64,000 nucleotides of DNA from Rubellimicrobium arenae (GCF_017916295.1 NZ_JAFMSS010000005.1:248001-312000), one strand, 5' to 3'. Counted from the first letter of the stretch, positions 1-9,831 are shown. Notes: generated by a model not told the origin, from the sequence alone. Numbers and translations: made by a program.

Positions 1-1504
1 GGTCGAAGGCCCGGCGGCCCTCCTTCAGGGTCCAGGCCACGTCGGCCAGCGGCTGCTCGGGATGCGCCCGCAGATGGGCGGCAAGGCGGCGGGAGGCGTC
101 ATCCAGCGCGGACTTGCTGCGTGCGGACAGCGTGATCAGCTGGAACGGGAACATCGGTTCCTCGGAGGCGCCACGGACCGGCGGCTCCCCGAGGATCGCA
201 TGGGCGTTCGTGCCGCCCACGCCCAGCGAGTTCACAGCCGCGCGGCGCGGACCGTTCAGGGGCCAGTTCTCCAGCCTGTCGGCGACGCGGAACGGGCTGC
301 TCTCGAAGGGGATGGCCGGGTTCGGCGCCTCATAGCCGAGCGAGGGCGGAATCTCCCCGTGGTGCAGCGCGAGCGCCGTCTTGGCGAGGCTTGCGACACC
401 CGCAGCCGTGTCGAGGTGCCCGATGTTGGTCTTGACCGAGCCGATGCGGCAGAACCCCGTCTGGTCGGTGGTCCTGCGGAAGGCTTCGGTCAGGGCGGCC
501 ACCTCGATCGGATCGCCCAGATAGGTGCCGGTGCCATGGCATTCGATGTAGCCGATGCTGTCGGCCTTGACCTCCGCGACGGCCTGCGCTTCCGCGATGG
601 CCGCGGCCTGGCCGTCGACCGAGGGAGCAAGATAGCCGGCCTTGGCCGCCCCGTCGTTGTTGACGGCGCTGCCCTTGATCACGGCCCAGATCTCGTCGCC
701 GTCCGCGATCGCGTCCGACAGCCGCCGAAGCACGGCCACCCCGGCGCCGGACCCGAAGACCGTTCCCGCCGCCCGGTGATCGAAGGCATGGCATTCGCCA
801 TCGGGGGACAGGATCTCGCCCTCCCGGTAAAGGTAGCCGCGCGCATGGGGCAGCTCGATCGTCACGCCTCCGGCGAGGGCCATGTCGCATTCGCCCGACA
901 GCAGCGCCTGGCAGGCGAAATGCGTGGCCACCAGCGAGGTCGAGCAGGCCGTCTGAAGGTTCACGCTCGGCCCGCGAAGGTCGAGGATGTGGCTCAGGCG
1001 CGTGGCAAGAAAATCCTTGTCGTTGCCGGTGTGGCGAAGAAGGAAGAGGCCCGTCCCGTCCACCAGATCCTGGTTCGTCAGGATGTTCTGGTGATAGTAG
1101 GTGCCCTGCCCGCAGCCCGCGAAGACCCCGATCCGGCCCTTGAAGCTTTCCGGCATGTGACCCGCATTCTCGAGCGCCTCCCACGCCACCTCGAGGAACT
1201 GCCGATGCTGGGGGTCCATGATGCCGGCGTCCTTGGGCGACAGGCCCCAGAACTCGGCGTCGAAGTCGGCGAAGCCGGGCAGGTCGGCGGCGAACGGCAC
1301 GTAATCGGGCCGATCCACCAGATGAGCGGCCTCCCCCGAGGCCAGCAACTCCTCGCGGGTGAGGCGACGGATCGATCGACGCCCTGACCGAAGGTTCTGC
1401 CAAAATTCCTCCGGGCTGCTGGCTCCGGGCACATGGAGCCCGAGCCCGATAATGGCGATATCGGTATCCGCCACGTCGAGCGGCGAAACCTTGTCAAATT
1501 GCAT
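1..1504 (-). CDS. Type I polyketide synthase ketosynthase, 5' part (truncated by window edge)
   Basis: This is the N-terminal 501 residues of a modular beta-ketoacyl synthase; the reading frame is still open at base 1. The KS domain fills roughly residues 14-440. The catalytic triad is visible: Cys187 in the TACSTSL nucleophile elbow, His323 in ECHGTGTYLGDP and His363 in KTNIGHLDTAAG. The MDPQHRQFLE motif near residue 97 is also typical of type I KS domains. The ATG at 1504 follows an AGGGG ribosome-binding site. After the KS a linker begins (near LSARSKSALDD) that normally leads into an acyltransferase domain, which would lie outside the window. It decarboxylates malonyl-ACP units and condenses them into a polyketide or specialised fatty chain. 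Whether it works with the ACP and ligase at 9.6-11.4 kb is inference. The KS assignment is secure; domains beyond it are unknown. Confidence 0.93.
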   Translation of the reverse strand, partial: MQFDKVSPLDVADTDIAIIGLGLHVPGASSPEEFWQNLRSGRRSIRRLTREELLASGEAAHLVDRPDYVPFAADLPGFADFDAEFWGLSPKDAGIMDPQHRQFLEVAWEALENAGHMPESFKGRIGVFAGCGQGTYYHQNILTNQDLVDGTGLFLLRHTGNDKDFLATRLSHILDLRGPSVNLQTACSTSLVATHFACQALLSGECDMALAGGVTIELPHARGYLYREGEILSPDGECHAFDHRAAGTVFGSGAGVAVLRRLSDAIADGDEIWAVIKGSAVNNDGAAKAGYLAPSVDGQAAAIAEAQAVAEVKADSIGYIECHGTGTYLGDPIEVAALTEAFRRTTDQTGFCRIGSVKTNIGHLDTAAGVASLAKTALALHHGEIPPSLGYEAPNPAIPFESSPFRVADRLENWPLNGPRRAAVNSLGVGGTNAHAILGEPPVRGASEEPMFPFQLITLSARSKSALDDASRRLAAHLRAHPEQPLADVAWTLKEGRRAFD

Positions 1505-2722
1505 AACGGTTCCCCTGTTTCCCCAATCAGGTCCGCGAGCGATGCTGCCTGTGCAGTATGACAGCGATTGTTGTCGATGCGCTACTATTTCCTTCGTCCT
1601 CGGGGATTATTGTGGAATGGGCGCGGGGCTGGCCAAATCACAACGGGTCCCGGCCGCCCGGCATCGCTGCAAACTGCTTAACCACTTAGGGTTGTTGGCT
1701 TTCCGCACGAACAGGTCGATCAGGGGCCGCATCACGTCATCGGCCCAAGAAGCGACGACATCGAGAACACCACTTGCGCAAACATCCTGCGGGTCCTGCA
1801 TTCGCCAGCCGTCAAATCTGCAAAGCACAACTCGCGGATGAACATTGCACATCCACAAATTGACAAACCAAGTAATTGTGCGGGTTGGCGGCTGGCTGTC
1901 GTCCGACTCGGCGAAGCACTGCCATGTCAGGTCGTTTCAACTCCAAGTCGATAAGTGGATGGAAATGGAATGAATGAGCGGCTCTCGGGAAGACCGTCGC
2001 ATTAGGCCGACCTGCCCCACCCCACCGGACAGGGTTGCGTCTCAGGATGAACGAGCCCCTCCCGCGTAGCCGACCCAATGGGACGCCATGGACAGGGGCG
2101 GAACGCTGCCGTTCGCTTGATCTCGGCACCGCGCCACTCCGAACGGGTCGGTGGTCATCGCCCAGATCGCCAGTCGGTCCCGATGACCAGAGACGTCCCT
2201 ACCCCGGTCGCACGTCAATCGCTGCAATTCCAGTCCTCTCCGGCAGTGCTGATTCGCGGGCACGGCCGGGCCGGTCCCCGCAGAAGGGCGGCTGCGAATC
2301 AGTCGTTCCGTAAGGTGACCCGGGATGTCACTCCGAGCACAGGAAACGAACGTCCGGTGCCTTGGCCCTGTCGCACCATGCGGATTCACCTTCTGTAATC
2401 CACCTGGAAGCGAGCGAAACGAACCATTATCCAGCCCGCGCCCGTTTAGGCCCCGACAATGCCTTGACGCAAAGTCATGTTCTCCGTCTCATTCGGCCAG
2501 TGCGCGGCCCGAACGACGGCTTCGCTGTCTGCATCAACCGTGGAAAGGTGCTCGGCTTCGACGTCAATCCCATGATCCGTGTGCGGGCACCATCCCGGGA
2601 CTGGTCATTCAGTGGGCCGCTTCAGGAGTCACGATCCTGAAGGCCCAGTTCGTGTTCGCATTGGTGACGGTTCAAATGAGCACCTCTTGTTGCATGAGGC
2701 CCTTGGGGCCGGGGATCCGATC
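1505..2722. other. 1.2-kb gene-poor spacer
   Basis: No recognisable gene lies between the ketosynthase and the GMC oxidoreductase, which are transcribed divergently, so both promoters should be here. Base composition is less GC-rich than in neighbouring genes. Several open frames of 80-130 codons exist on both strands, for example minus 1607-1858, but none has a recognised domain. They may be remnants of a decayed gene. No confident promoter hexamers were identified. Confidence 0.5.
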
Positions 2723-4270
2723 ATGAGCGGCGGCATCCTCGACCACCGCTTCGACGCCATCGTCGTCGGCGCAGGCATGGGAGGCGGCGTCCTGGGGCGC
2801 ACCCTGACCGAGCGGGGCCTGTCGGTGCTCTTCCTTGAAAAGGGGCGGTCGGGCTGGCGCAGGGAAGAGACGGGCCTCGATCTGACCTCGGAGGACCCGG
2901 TGGCACGCCTGATGTTCGGTGCCTGGCCCGACCCGATCGAGATCGACGACGGCGGCGGACCCCGAAGCATGTATGCTCCCCTGGGATGTGGAGTCGGCGG
3001 CTCTTCGGTCTTCTTCGCGGCCACCCTCGAGCGCCCCGAGCGTCACGATCTCGATGATGGCTGGCCCGTGTCCTACGAGGAGATGGGCCCCTGGTACGAT
3101 CAGGCCGAACGCATCCTTCATGTAAGGGGAGAGCCCGATCCGCTGTCGGACGTTCCCTGCCCCAACCTTCAGGCGGCACCGCCCTCGACCGCCGCCGACG
3201 CGGCGATCATGGGACAGTTGCGGCGGAACGGCCAGCATCCCTACCGCCTTCACGTCGCGCTCAGGTACGTTCCGGGATGTGCGGAGTGCCTGGGTCGCAA
3301 GTGCCCCCGGACCTGCAAGATGGATGGCCGGTCAGCCGGTGTGGAACCGGCGCTCGCCACAGGACGGGCCGCGCTCCTCGAGGAGTGCGAGGTGCTCAGG
3401 CTCGTCGGGGGGCCAACGCGCATCAGCGCCGTCGAGGTGCTCCATGGCGGCGAGGTGCGGCGCCTGACGGCCCCCCGGATCATCCTTGCCGCCGGCGCCC
3501 TTTCGACCCCACGCCTGCTCATCGCGTCGGCGTCCGAGGCTTGGCCCCAAGGCTGCGGCAACGGGGGTGACCTGGTGGGACGCAACCTCATGGTGCACCT
3601 GAACGAGATGTTCGCCGTCTGGCCCAGGCGGGGCGACGCGACCGGTGCCGAAGGACCATCCCGGGCCGTGGCGCTGCGCGACTTGATGATCCGGGACGGA
3701 CACCGCCTGGGCATGGTGCAGAGCCTTGGCGTCGATGCGCGGGAGCCCGAGATCCTGCACGCGTTTCGTCAAAGGATGTCCCGTCACGCCCTGGGCCGCA
3801 CGCGGCTCGCCCGGGAATGGGCGCGGGTGCCAGCCAAGGCGGCCTCGCGGGTCCTGGGCACAGCGAAGCTGTTCGTCGGCCTCCTGGAGGATCACCCCGA
3901 TCCGGCGAACCGCATCGTGGTGGACCCAGGCCGGCCGGGCCAAATCATCTGCCGTTACCACATTCCCGAGGAGTTGCAGGCCCGGCGACGTCTGTTCCGA
4001 CGGGGCATCCGCCAGGCGTTCCGCAATCTTCACCCGCTGTTCCTCAACCACGCCGCGGAACCCAACTGGGGTCACTCCTGCGGGACCGCCCGGATGGGAC
4101 GGGACCCGGCCACGTCCGTGGTGGACCCGACCTGCCGCGTGCATGGACTGGAGAACCTTTGGATTGCCGACACGAGCGTCTTTCCAACCTCCATGGGGGT
4201 CAATCCCAGCCTGACTCTTGCGGCCAATGCGCTCCGCGTCGGCTCGATCATAGCGGGCAAGGCGTCGTGA
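2723..4270 (+). CDS. GMC-family FAD-dependent oxidoreductase
   Basis: This 515-residue flavoprotein belongs to the glucose-methanol-choline oxidoreductase family, which oxidises alcohol groups with FAD. The N-terminal ADP-binding fold shows VVGAGMGGGVLG (about residues 13-24). Near residue 190 a cysteine cluster (CAECLGRKCPRTCK) is present, as in many bacterial GMC dehydrogenases. The C-terminal GMC_oxred_C part has HSCGTARMG and the closing FPTSMGVNPSLTLAANAL segment. The open frame extends upstream, but the ATG at 2723 immediately precedes the dinucleotide-binding strand and follows a GGGGCCGGGG stretch, so it is preferred. The SDR-like gene begins one base after the stop, indicating an operon. 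The substrate is unknown; a sugar, sterol or polyketide alcohol is possible. Confidence 0.88.
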   Translation: MSGGILDHRFDAIVVGAGMGGGVLGRTLTERGLSVLFLEKGRSGWRREETGLDLTSEDPVARLMFGAWPDPIEIDDGGGPRSMYAPLGCGVGGSSVFFAATLERPERHDLDDGWPVSYEEMGPWYDQAERILHVRGEPDPLSDVPCPNLQAAPPSTAADAAIMGQLRRNGQHPYRLHVALRYVPGCAECLGRKCPRTCKMDGRSAGVEPALATGRAALLEECEVLRLVGGPTRISAVEVLHGGEVRRLTAPRIILAAGALSTPRLLIASASEAWPQGCGNGGDLVGRNLMVHLNEMFAVWPRRGDATGAEGPSRAVALRDLMIRDGHRLGMVQSLGVDAREPEILHAFRQRMSRHALGRTRLAREWARVPAKAASRVLGTAKLFVGLLEDHPDPANRIVVDPGRPGQIICRYHIPEELQARRRLFRRGIRQAFRNLHPLFLNHAAEPNWGHSCGTARMGRDPATSVVDPTCRVHGLENLWIADTSVFPTSMGVNPSLTLAANALRVGSIIAGKAS

Positions 4271-4271
4271 C

Positions 4272-5024
4272 ATGACCACGGGACCCGCCGTCGTGACTGG
4301 AGCGGACGGCGCGCTCGGCAGGGCGATCGCGATCGAACTCTGCGCCATGGGGCGCCGGGTGGTCGGATTGGGGCGGCGTCAGCCGGACCTGGACGCCACA
4401 GCCGCCCGCGCGGGCGAGCTCTTTCTGGGCATCGCCTGCGACATCGCCGACCCGGCCGAGACCCGCCACGCGTTCTCGGAGTTGCGGAGGCAGGTGGGGC
4501 CTGCGGAGATCCTGATCACCAGCCCGGTCGAAGCCCCCCGCCGCGACATCCTTGATGAAACCGCCGAGAGTTTCACGGCGACCGTCGTGGCGCAACTTGG
4601 GGGCGTGATGGCCTGCACGCACGAAGCGCTGGTCGACATGGTCGAGCGCGGCGAAGGCCGGATCATGCACATCGGCAGCCTGGCGGATCTTGACCCCGTT
4701 CCGGCATCGTCCGCGCTTGCTGTCGCAACGGGGGCGGTGCGGATCTTTTCCCGGACGGTGGTGGCTGATTTGGCCAGCCGCTTTCCCAGGATCGTGGTCA
4801 ACCATTGGGTTCCCGGCGACCCGACCCCCAGGATCGATGGGTCCGAAGGCATGGATGCGGCGCAGATGGCCCGCTGGGGCGCAAAGCTCGCGTTGATGCG
4901 GGACCCCTCGCTGACAGGCAGCCTATGGAACGGCCATCGCGAGATGGTGCGGCAGGTTCCGCTCCGACGCCGGATCGTCCTGCGCCTCCTGGGACGGCAG
5001 CGGATCGGACGCGTGATCACCTGA
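4272..5024 (+). CDS. SDR-family protein without the Tyr-Lys catalytic pair
   Basis: This 250-residue protein has the short-chain dehydrogenase/reductase fold. Its nucleotide-binding loop is TGADGALG (residues 9-16), and a Ser occurs at the usual active-site strand (HIGSLADL). Where active SDRs carry YxxxK it reads LAVATGAV, so both catalytic residues are missing. The ATG is one base after the GMC oxidoreductase stop, so the two are co-translated. Likely roles are a divergent reductase with altered catalysis, or a non-catalytic partner or isomerase for the GMC enzyme. The fold assignment is good; the activity is unknown. Confidence 0.8.
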   Translation: MTTGPAVVTGADGALGRAIAIELCAMGRRVVGLGRRQPDLDATAARAGELFLGIACDIADPAETRHAFSELRRQVGPAEILITSPVEAPRRDILDETAESFTATVVAQLGGVMACTHEALVDMVERGEGRIMHIGSLADLDPVPASSALAVATGAVRIFSRTVVADLASRFPRIVVNHWVPGDPTPRIDGSEGMDAAQMARWGAKLALMRDPSLTGSLWNGHREMVRQVPLRRRIVLRLLGRQRIGRVIT

Positions 5025-5165
5025 GGCAAGACCTGTGATCCGGCAACTGGCGTTCGATCAGGTTACGGGTCCGCATGGAGCCTGGCCGCCATGCCGACTC
5101 CGTCTCAACCCGGGTCTCCCCCTGTCGGCGGACCGCAAGGGGACCAGCGTCCACGCGCCCTGGCC

Positions 5166-6509
5166 TTAGTGCGGAATGAGCGCGAGGTCGATCTGATTGG
5201 TCCAGAGCGCAAGAGCCGCCAGAAGCGCGGCGGCCACCATGAAGCGGGCGTCCACCGCGGGATCCCAGGCGCCGTGCGGGCGGACGAGCCAAGCCAGCGC
5301 CGGGTAGGTCACGATCTGCGCCACGCCTTGGCCCACAACCGCACCCACGAGCCCACCCAGATGCAGGCCAATTCCGAGGCCCGCCGTGACCAGCACCGCT
5401 CGAACCAGGGTAAGCACGAAGTAGCGCCGGGAGTCACCCATCGCCAAGGCGGCATGATCGCAGGTCAGGATCACCAGGGCTGGCGTCTGCGTGGCGGCGA
5501 TCAGCACGACGATGCCCGCGGCTTCCTGATAGCGCGCGTCATAAAGGAGCCGTACGAGCGCCCCACCGCCAAAGGCCAGAACCGCCGACAGCCCCAGGAG
5601 CGCCACCAGAGCCCCCTCGCGCAGCCGCCGCACCCGCGCCGCATTGGCAGGTGAGGCCAGGGGCGGGGAATTGCAATAGACCGGGATCAGCACGCGTCGC
5701 ATGACCACCGCGCCCAGCATGACCGGGAGCGACGCAAGCGAATAGGCGATGTTGTAAAGGCCGAAATGTCCAAGATCGAGGTGCCGCCCCAGGATGACCT
5801 TGTCCGCTTGGCCGACTGCGAATCCGCACAGCGTCGCCAGCAGTATCCACTTGCCGAAGTGAATGAGCTCTGCAGCCGCGGCAGGCTCCCATCCAAGCCG
5901 GTTGCGGTGGCCCGGCAGAAGCAGGTGCAAGAGCATCAGCTGCGCGATGCTGGCCACCACGCCTGATATGACCAGAGCCCAGACGCTTTGAAAGGCCCAG
6001 GCCAGTGCCATGGCGACGCAGACGCTGATGACCTGCGAGCCGATCTCCACAAGCGTCACGAGCCCCGCCTGAAGATGTCGGTTCGCCGTCTCGAGCCGGG
6101 TGGGAAAGAAGCCCATCACGATCAGCGCGAGCGCCGCGACGGGCAGGAAGGAGTTCAGGTCAGGTTCGCCGTAGAACCAGGCCAAGCCTGGCGTCGCCGC
6201 CAGCGCAACCAGCCAGAGAACGACGCCCCGGACGATCTGGATGGTCCAGGCCGTGTCCAGGAACACGGGATCGTCCCCCCGGCTGGACTGCATGATGGCC
6301 GGGCCGGTTCCGATATCCGACAGCATGACGATCGCCATCAGGAACACCGAGACCAGGGCCATCATCCCGAACGCTTCGGGAAACAGGAGCCGGGTCAGGA
6401 TCAGGTTGGTCCCCAAGCGGATCACTTGCGTCGCGCCGAAACCAACGACCGTGATGGCCGATGATCGGAGAACCCGGCGACCCAGGGTTGGAGCTGCGGT
6501 TGCGGTCAT
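5166..6509 (-). CDS. Polysaccharide flippase (MOP/Wzx-like)
   Basis: This 447-residue integral membrane protein has about 12-14 hydrophobic segments and the N-terminal signature of lipopolysaccharide/exopolysaccharide export proteins (ATQVIRLGTNLILTRLLFPE). Such proteins flip undecaprenyl-linked repeat units across the inner membrane for Wzy-type polymerisation. The ATG at 6509 overlaps the stop of the upstream glycosyltransferase as ATGA, which fixes the start; the open frame extends 11 codons further. The pairing with a GT2 enzyme supports a role in exopolysaccharide export. The substrate is not known. Confidence 0.88.
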   Translation of the reverse strand: MTATAAPTLGRRVLRSSAITVVGFGATQVIRLGTNLILTRLLFPEAFGMMALVSVFLMAIVMLSDIGTGPAIMQSSRGDDPVFLDTAWTIQIVRGVVLWLVALAATPGLAWFYGEPDLNSFLPVAALALIVMGFFPTRLETANRHLQAGLVTLVEIGSQVISVCVAMALAWAFQSVWALVISGVVASIAQLMLLHLLLPGHRNRLGWEPAAAAELIHFGKWILLATLCGFAVGQADKVILGRHLDLGHFGLYNIAYSLASLPVMLGAVVMRRVLIPVYCNSPPLASPANAARVRRLREGALVALLGLSAVLAFGGGALVRLLYDARYQEAAGIVVLIAATQTPALVILTCDHAALAMGDSRRYFVLTLVRAVLVTAGLGIGLHLGGLVGAVVGQGVAQIVTYPALAWLVRPHGAWDPAVDARFMVAAALLAALALWTNQIDLALIPH

Positions 6510-7327
6510 CGTCCTCGGCTCCAGCTTCCATCTCCGGGCCACGCTCGGACCGCCAGGGCGACCGTGGCATAGAACACGAACCCGACGGGGTCTCGAAGGA
6601 TCAATCCCAGAAGGCCCGCCGACGTGATCGGCAGCTTGTCTTCGTTGGCCAGGAGTCGGGGGAACCGCTCCGCGATCTCGGCCGTGCCACGGTCCTGGCG
6701 GCGTCGGACCCGCGTCAGGGCGTGAAGTCCCTCAGCGATGGGCCAGTCATAAGGTTCGGGCACCAGATGCCGTTCGGACGGTGCGAAATGCAGGCGCGCG
6801 TATAGGTCGTCCGCAATGATGGCTGGCCAATCGCCCCATCGGGCGCGTCCGGGCGCATTCACCGCGAAGAGGCCACAGCCGGGCACGCCCTTGGTCATGA
6901 AGGGGACGCGGGACCAAAGACGCGCGTAAGCACGAGAGATCGTGCCCCGCGCACGGATGGTCACGCGACCGGCGGCGTAGGCCGCCTCGGGCCGGTCGAG
7001 GACACGCACGAGGCTGGCCAGCAGACGCGGCGATACGGTCACGTCCGCATCCAGATAGACCCTTGTATCGCCCCGCGCGGCAAGGTCGCCGGCGTTGAGA
7101 GCGCGGAGTTTGCCACCTTGTGGGAGGTCAAGAACCGTCAGGTCCCATCCCCTGGCCCTGGCCTGCTCCTGGAAAGTTGCGGCCACCTCGGCCGTCCCAT
7201 CCCGGGAGCCGTTGGACACCACGACGATCTCCGCCCCCGTGGTCAGGCCCTCCGAAGCCAGGACCGCGCGCAGGCAGTTCGGCAGGACACGAGCCTCATT
7301 CGAGGCAGGAATTATCACCGTCAACAT
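6506..7327 (-). CDS. Family 2 glycosyltransferase
   Basis: This 273-residue GT-A-fold enzyme transfers a sugar from a nucleotide donor, presumably to a lipid-linked exopolysaccharide intermediate. The start VIIPASNEARVLPNCLRAVL is classic GT2. YLDADVTVSP near residue 92 is the DxD-type metal and nucleotide site, and IIADDLYARL near residue 170 supplies the second acidic motif. Hydrophobic residues near the C-terminus (LILRDPVGFVFYATVALAV) suggest membrane association. The stop overlaps the flippase start. No clear Shine-Dalgarno precedes the ATG. The start region carries TACATGTT on the minus strand, part of a motif also seen at 13309 and 14961. Confidence 0.88.
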   Translation of the reverse strand: MLTVIIPASNEARVLPNCLRAVLASEGLTTGAEIVVVSNGSRDGTAEVAATFQEQARARGWDLTVLDLPQGGKLRALNAGDLAARGDTRVYLDADVTVSPRLLASLVRVLDRPEAAYAAGRVTIRARGTISRAYARLWSRVPFMTKGVPGCGLFAVNAPGRARWGDWPAIIADDLYARLHFAPSERHLVPEPYDWPIAEGLHALTRVRRRQDRGTAEIAERFPRLLANEDKLPITSAGLLGLILRDPVGFVFYATVALAVRAWPGDGSWSRGR

Positions 7328-8324
7328 GTAGATACGACCGATCAGCAGTGGCCTTGCCTATCTTCAACGGTCCGCATCCGCAAAGCAAACCATTCTTTGC
7401 AGCGCAATGGGATCATATCAAAGCGCTCAGGCACTTCGGACATCTTGTCACGCGGTTTCAGTGCCCCAATGCATTCCGTCATAGGGTTGTTCGCGCATCC
7501 GGAAAGCAAGAGAACATCTGCCATGGCATTGCACTTGGCCGGCAACCAAATCTATCTTGGGTTGTAGATCCTGGACAAGCTAGGCCGAAATATGAGTGCG
7601 ACTTGACCCAATCCAACCCTGAGGACATCCAATCCACCGGAAGTTGCAATAACTGAGTGCTTATCTCGCCCTCTGACTTTAGGTGCCCCGCCGCACTCTA
7701 TGGATCTCACGACGAGAAGTATATGGCCACCGCTTAGTTGATTGTCATTCGCCGCCTGCCTTACTGCTCCAGATTGTCTGCGACCCGCTATGGATGAACA
7801 ATATCATCACCCGCTTCGCAAAGTTGCGGATCAGGACCCCTGCTGGTCGGCGGTGTTTCGATAGCTCGCTGAGCACCACGCGCGGAAACTCGGATTGCGC
7901 AGCCGTCGCGCCTGCATGGCACTGGTGTCCATAATCGGGCGGTCGGGCCGCAGCGTCGGACCCACATCGTCGACAGCGGCGCGGAACGGCCTCGACCGCA
8001 GCCCGGGAAGTCTTATGCCGGAACGCACGACCAGATCAGCAGGGGCGTAGGCTCCACAATCGCGCGCACGAGTCAGCGCACGAAAGGGAACTTGTACAGG
8101 ATCCGACATCAAACCTTGACGGAGCGTCCCAAGGGCCGTTTGGGCATCATCCTGAGACGATACCCTGCCGATGAGCGTGGGGAGAACTCCAAAGCTCGAT
8201 CCGTTCGGGACCTGGTGGAACAGGCCAGAGCATCGCGAGCCTGCCCTGGACTCCGGATGTCAGGTCCAGGTCTCATCCTGCATTCCACGGCCCTCTGAGC
8301 CTGCCAAGTTGGCCCAGGCACCGG
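7328..8324. other. 1.0-kb gene-poor spacer
   Basis: No supported gene lies between the decarboxylase end and the GT2 start. The stretch is more AT-rich than the flanking genes, especially at 7340-7800. A minus-strand frame at 7342-7545 starts with TTG and contains a lipobox-like LLSGC, but it lacks a proper signal peptide and is not called. A frame at 7831-8112 (minus) has no recognised domain. The interval may hold a promoter for the minus-strand GT2/flippase pair plus decayed sequence. Confidence 0.5.
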
Positions 8325-9593
8325 CTAGGCAGCCGGGTTCTCCTTCCGAAGCAGTTGTTCAGCCTCCCCGCCGCCCAGATACCATTGACGCGTCACATCG
8401 CGCATCTGCATACCTTCGATCATCACCTCGCGCGGAGCAGCGTGACTGATGAAGTGGATTGGGCTCGCGGTCAGGCCATAAGCGCCGCTGGTATGGACGG
8501 CGACCACGTCACCTTCCTCCAAGCGAGGCAGCAGGATCCCTGTCGCGAGCCGGTCGATCGAGGTGCAAAGCGGCCCCGACAGGTCGATCTTCTCCTCGCC
8601 GTCTCCACCGCCCACCCGGTGCATCTGGTAGTTCCGGCGGATGACCATTCCGAAATGACCGGAGGCGGGAAGGTGATTGTTCATCCCACCGTCGCAAACC
8701 CCGATCCGGGTGCCGCGCGACTCCTTGATCGATACCACGCGAGTCAGGAAATACCCCGCTTCCCCAACCAGATACCGGCCCAACTCAAGGATCAGCTGGG
8801 TCCCTCTGAACCGAGGGTCGTTCTTGAGGTCATCCAGATCGGCACCAATCCCCAAGGCCACGGCCGCAAGATCAAGGCCACTGTCGCCCGCATGGTAGGG
8901 AATGCCGAGCCCCGACCCGAAGACCAGCTTTTCGGGCGTGAGATCAAGCAACTCGCACGTGCTGCGGAAGCACTCGATGAAGATGCGATAATTGTCGCAG
9001 ATCGCATCCGGCTTCAGGGATTGGGTGCCCGAGTAGATGTGCAGGCCGACGATCCGCAGACGCGGGAGCGATGCGATCCGGCGGAGATCATCGGATGAGG
9101 ATTCGACATCCAACCCGAATGGGCTGGGCCGCCCGGCCATGTGGTCACCGAACCCCTTGGGCACGACGGCGGGGGACAGACGGATCAGGATGTCCTGCAC
9201 GCGGCCGCGACGCTGGGCCATCCGGTCGGCAATCTGCGCCTCCCGGTAGCTTTCGACCACGAGCTCTCCCAGTTCGGAGGCGATGGCTTCATCGATCTCG
9301 AAGTCCTGCTTGCCGGGTCCGGTGAAGCTCGCCAGCCGTGCCGCCCAGCCGGCGGACCGGGCCAATCTGAACTCGCCGATCGAGGACACGTCCAGAAGGT
9401 CGACCCTGCCCGAAAGCCAGCGAAGCAGTTCCGGGTTGGGGTTGCACTTCATCGCATAGCTGAAGGCGAACCAAGGGCCCAGATGCGCGCGCAACTCCGC
9501 GAGACGCCTCTCGATCGCGTCGGTGACATAGACGTAGCTCGGCGTCCCGATGGTTTCGGCCACCCGGGCCAGCAGGCCATCCAGGCCCGTCAT
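8325..9593 (-). CDS. PLP-dependent decarboxylase (Orn/DAP/Arg group IV, exosortase-associated type)
   Basis: This 422-residue fold-type III PLP enzyme is related to diaminopimelate and ornithine decarboxylases. The PLP lysine is Lys49 in FSYAMKCNPNP. HIYSGTQ and GSGLGIPYH form the phosphate-binding side of the barrel. LELGRYLVGEAG and the C-terminal CDGGMNNHL complete the active site. The ATG at 9593 lies two bases past the ACP stop; a longer open frame upstream is only overlap. Together with the ligase and ACP it matches the decarboxylase that accompanies exosortase A clusters (family resemblance recalled, not searched). The probable job is decarboxylating an amino acid, possibly while tethered to the ACP. 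The substrate is unknown. Confidence 0.87.
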   Translation of the reverse strand: MTGLDGLLARVAETIGTPSYVYVTDAIERRLAELRAHLGPWFAFSYAMKCNPNPELLRWLSGRVDLLDVSSIGEFRLARSAGWAARLASFTGPGKQDFEIDEAIASELGELVVESYREAQIADRMAQRRGRVQDILIRLSPAVVPKGFGDHMAGRPSPFGLDVESSSDDLRRIASLPRLRIVGLHIYSGTQSLKPDAICDNYRIFIECFRSTCELLDLTPEKLVFGSGLGIPYHAGDSGLDLAAVALGIGADLDDLKNDPRFRGTQLILELGRYLVGEAGYFLTRVVSIKESRGTRIGVCDGGMNNHLPASGHFGMVIRRNYQMHRVGGGDGEEKIDLSGPLCTSIDRLATGILLPRLEEGDVVAVHTSGAYGLTASPIHFISHAAPREVMIEGMQMRDVTRQWYLGGGEAEQLLRKENPAA

Positions 9594-9594
9594 G

Positions 9595-9831
9595 TCAGCG
9601 CCGGGTCTCGACATAGGCCTCGATCCGCTGCGGAGTGTCGAAGTTCTCGAGGGTAACGTCGCCGGCGCGCACCTCGATCCGCGCCTTCTCCTCGACAAAG
9701 CCGATGAGGTTGAGCATCGCGACCGAGTCCAGAAGCCCATTGGAAAACAGCGCGCTTTCCACGTCGATGGGGTCATCGACGTTCAGGGCATCGCGAAGAA
9801 AGTCGATGACGTCGTGGCTGGTCAGGCTCAT
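9595..9831 (-). CDS. Acyl carrier protein (exosortase-associated type)
   Basis: This is a 78-residue phosphopantetheine-binding carrier protein. The attachment serine is Ser36 in GLLDSVAML. Helix I (DVIDFLRDALNV) and the C-terminal helix (RIEAYVETRR) fit the four-helix ACP fold. The ATG at 9831 overlaps the ligase stop as ATGA, and the decarboxylase begins one base after this stop. The genes are therefore translationally coupled, which points to substrate hand-off from ligase to carrier. It is clearly not the fatty-acid-synthesis AcpP, given the divergent Ser region and the context. Confidence 0.9.
   Translation of the reverse strand: MSLTSHDVIDFLRDALNVDDPIDVESALFSNGLLDSVAMLNLIGFVEEKARIEVRAGDVTLENFDTPQRIEAYVETRR

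Noticed and set aside
1607..2389. Minus-strand frames that might be remnants of a transposase
   Set aside because: No catalytic motif, terminal inverted repeats or target duplication could be seen.
5091..6464. Plus-strand frames opposite the flippase
   Set aside because: They are Arg/Gln/His-rich shadows of a clear membrane-protein gene on the minus strand.
7342..7545. Minus-strand 67-codon frame with a lipobox-like LLSGC
   Set aside because: The hydrophobic stretch before the Cys is too short and lacks basic N-terminal residues, the start is TTG without a clear ribosome-binding site, and the rest has no recognisable pattern.
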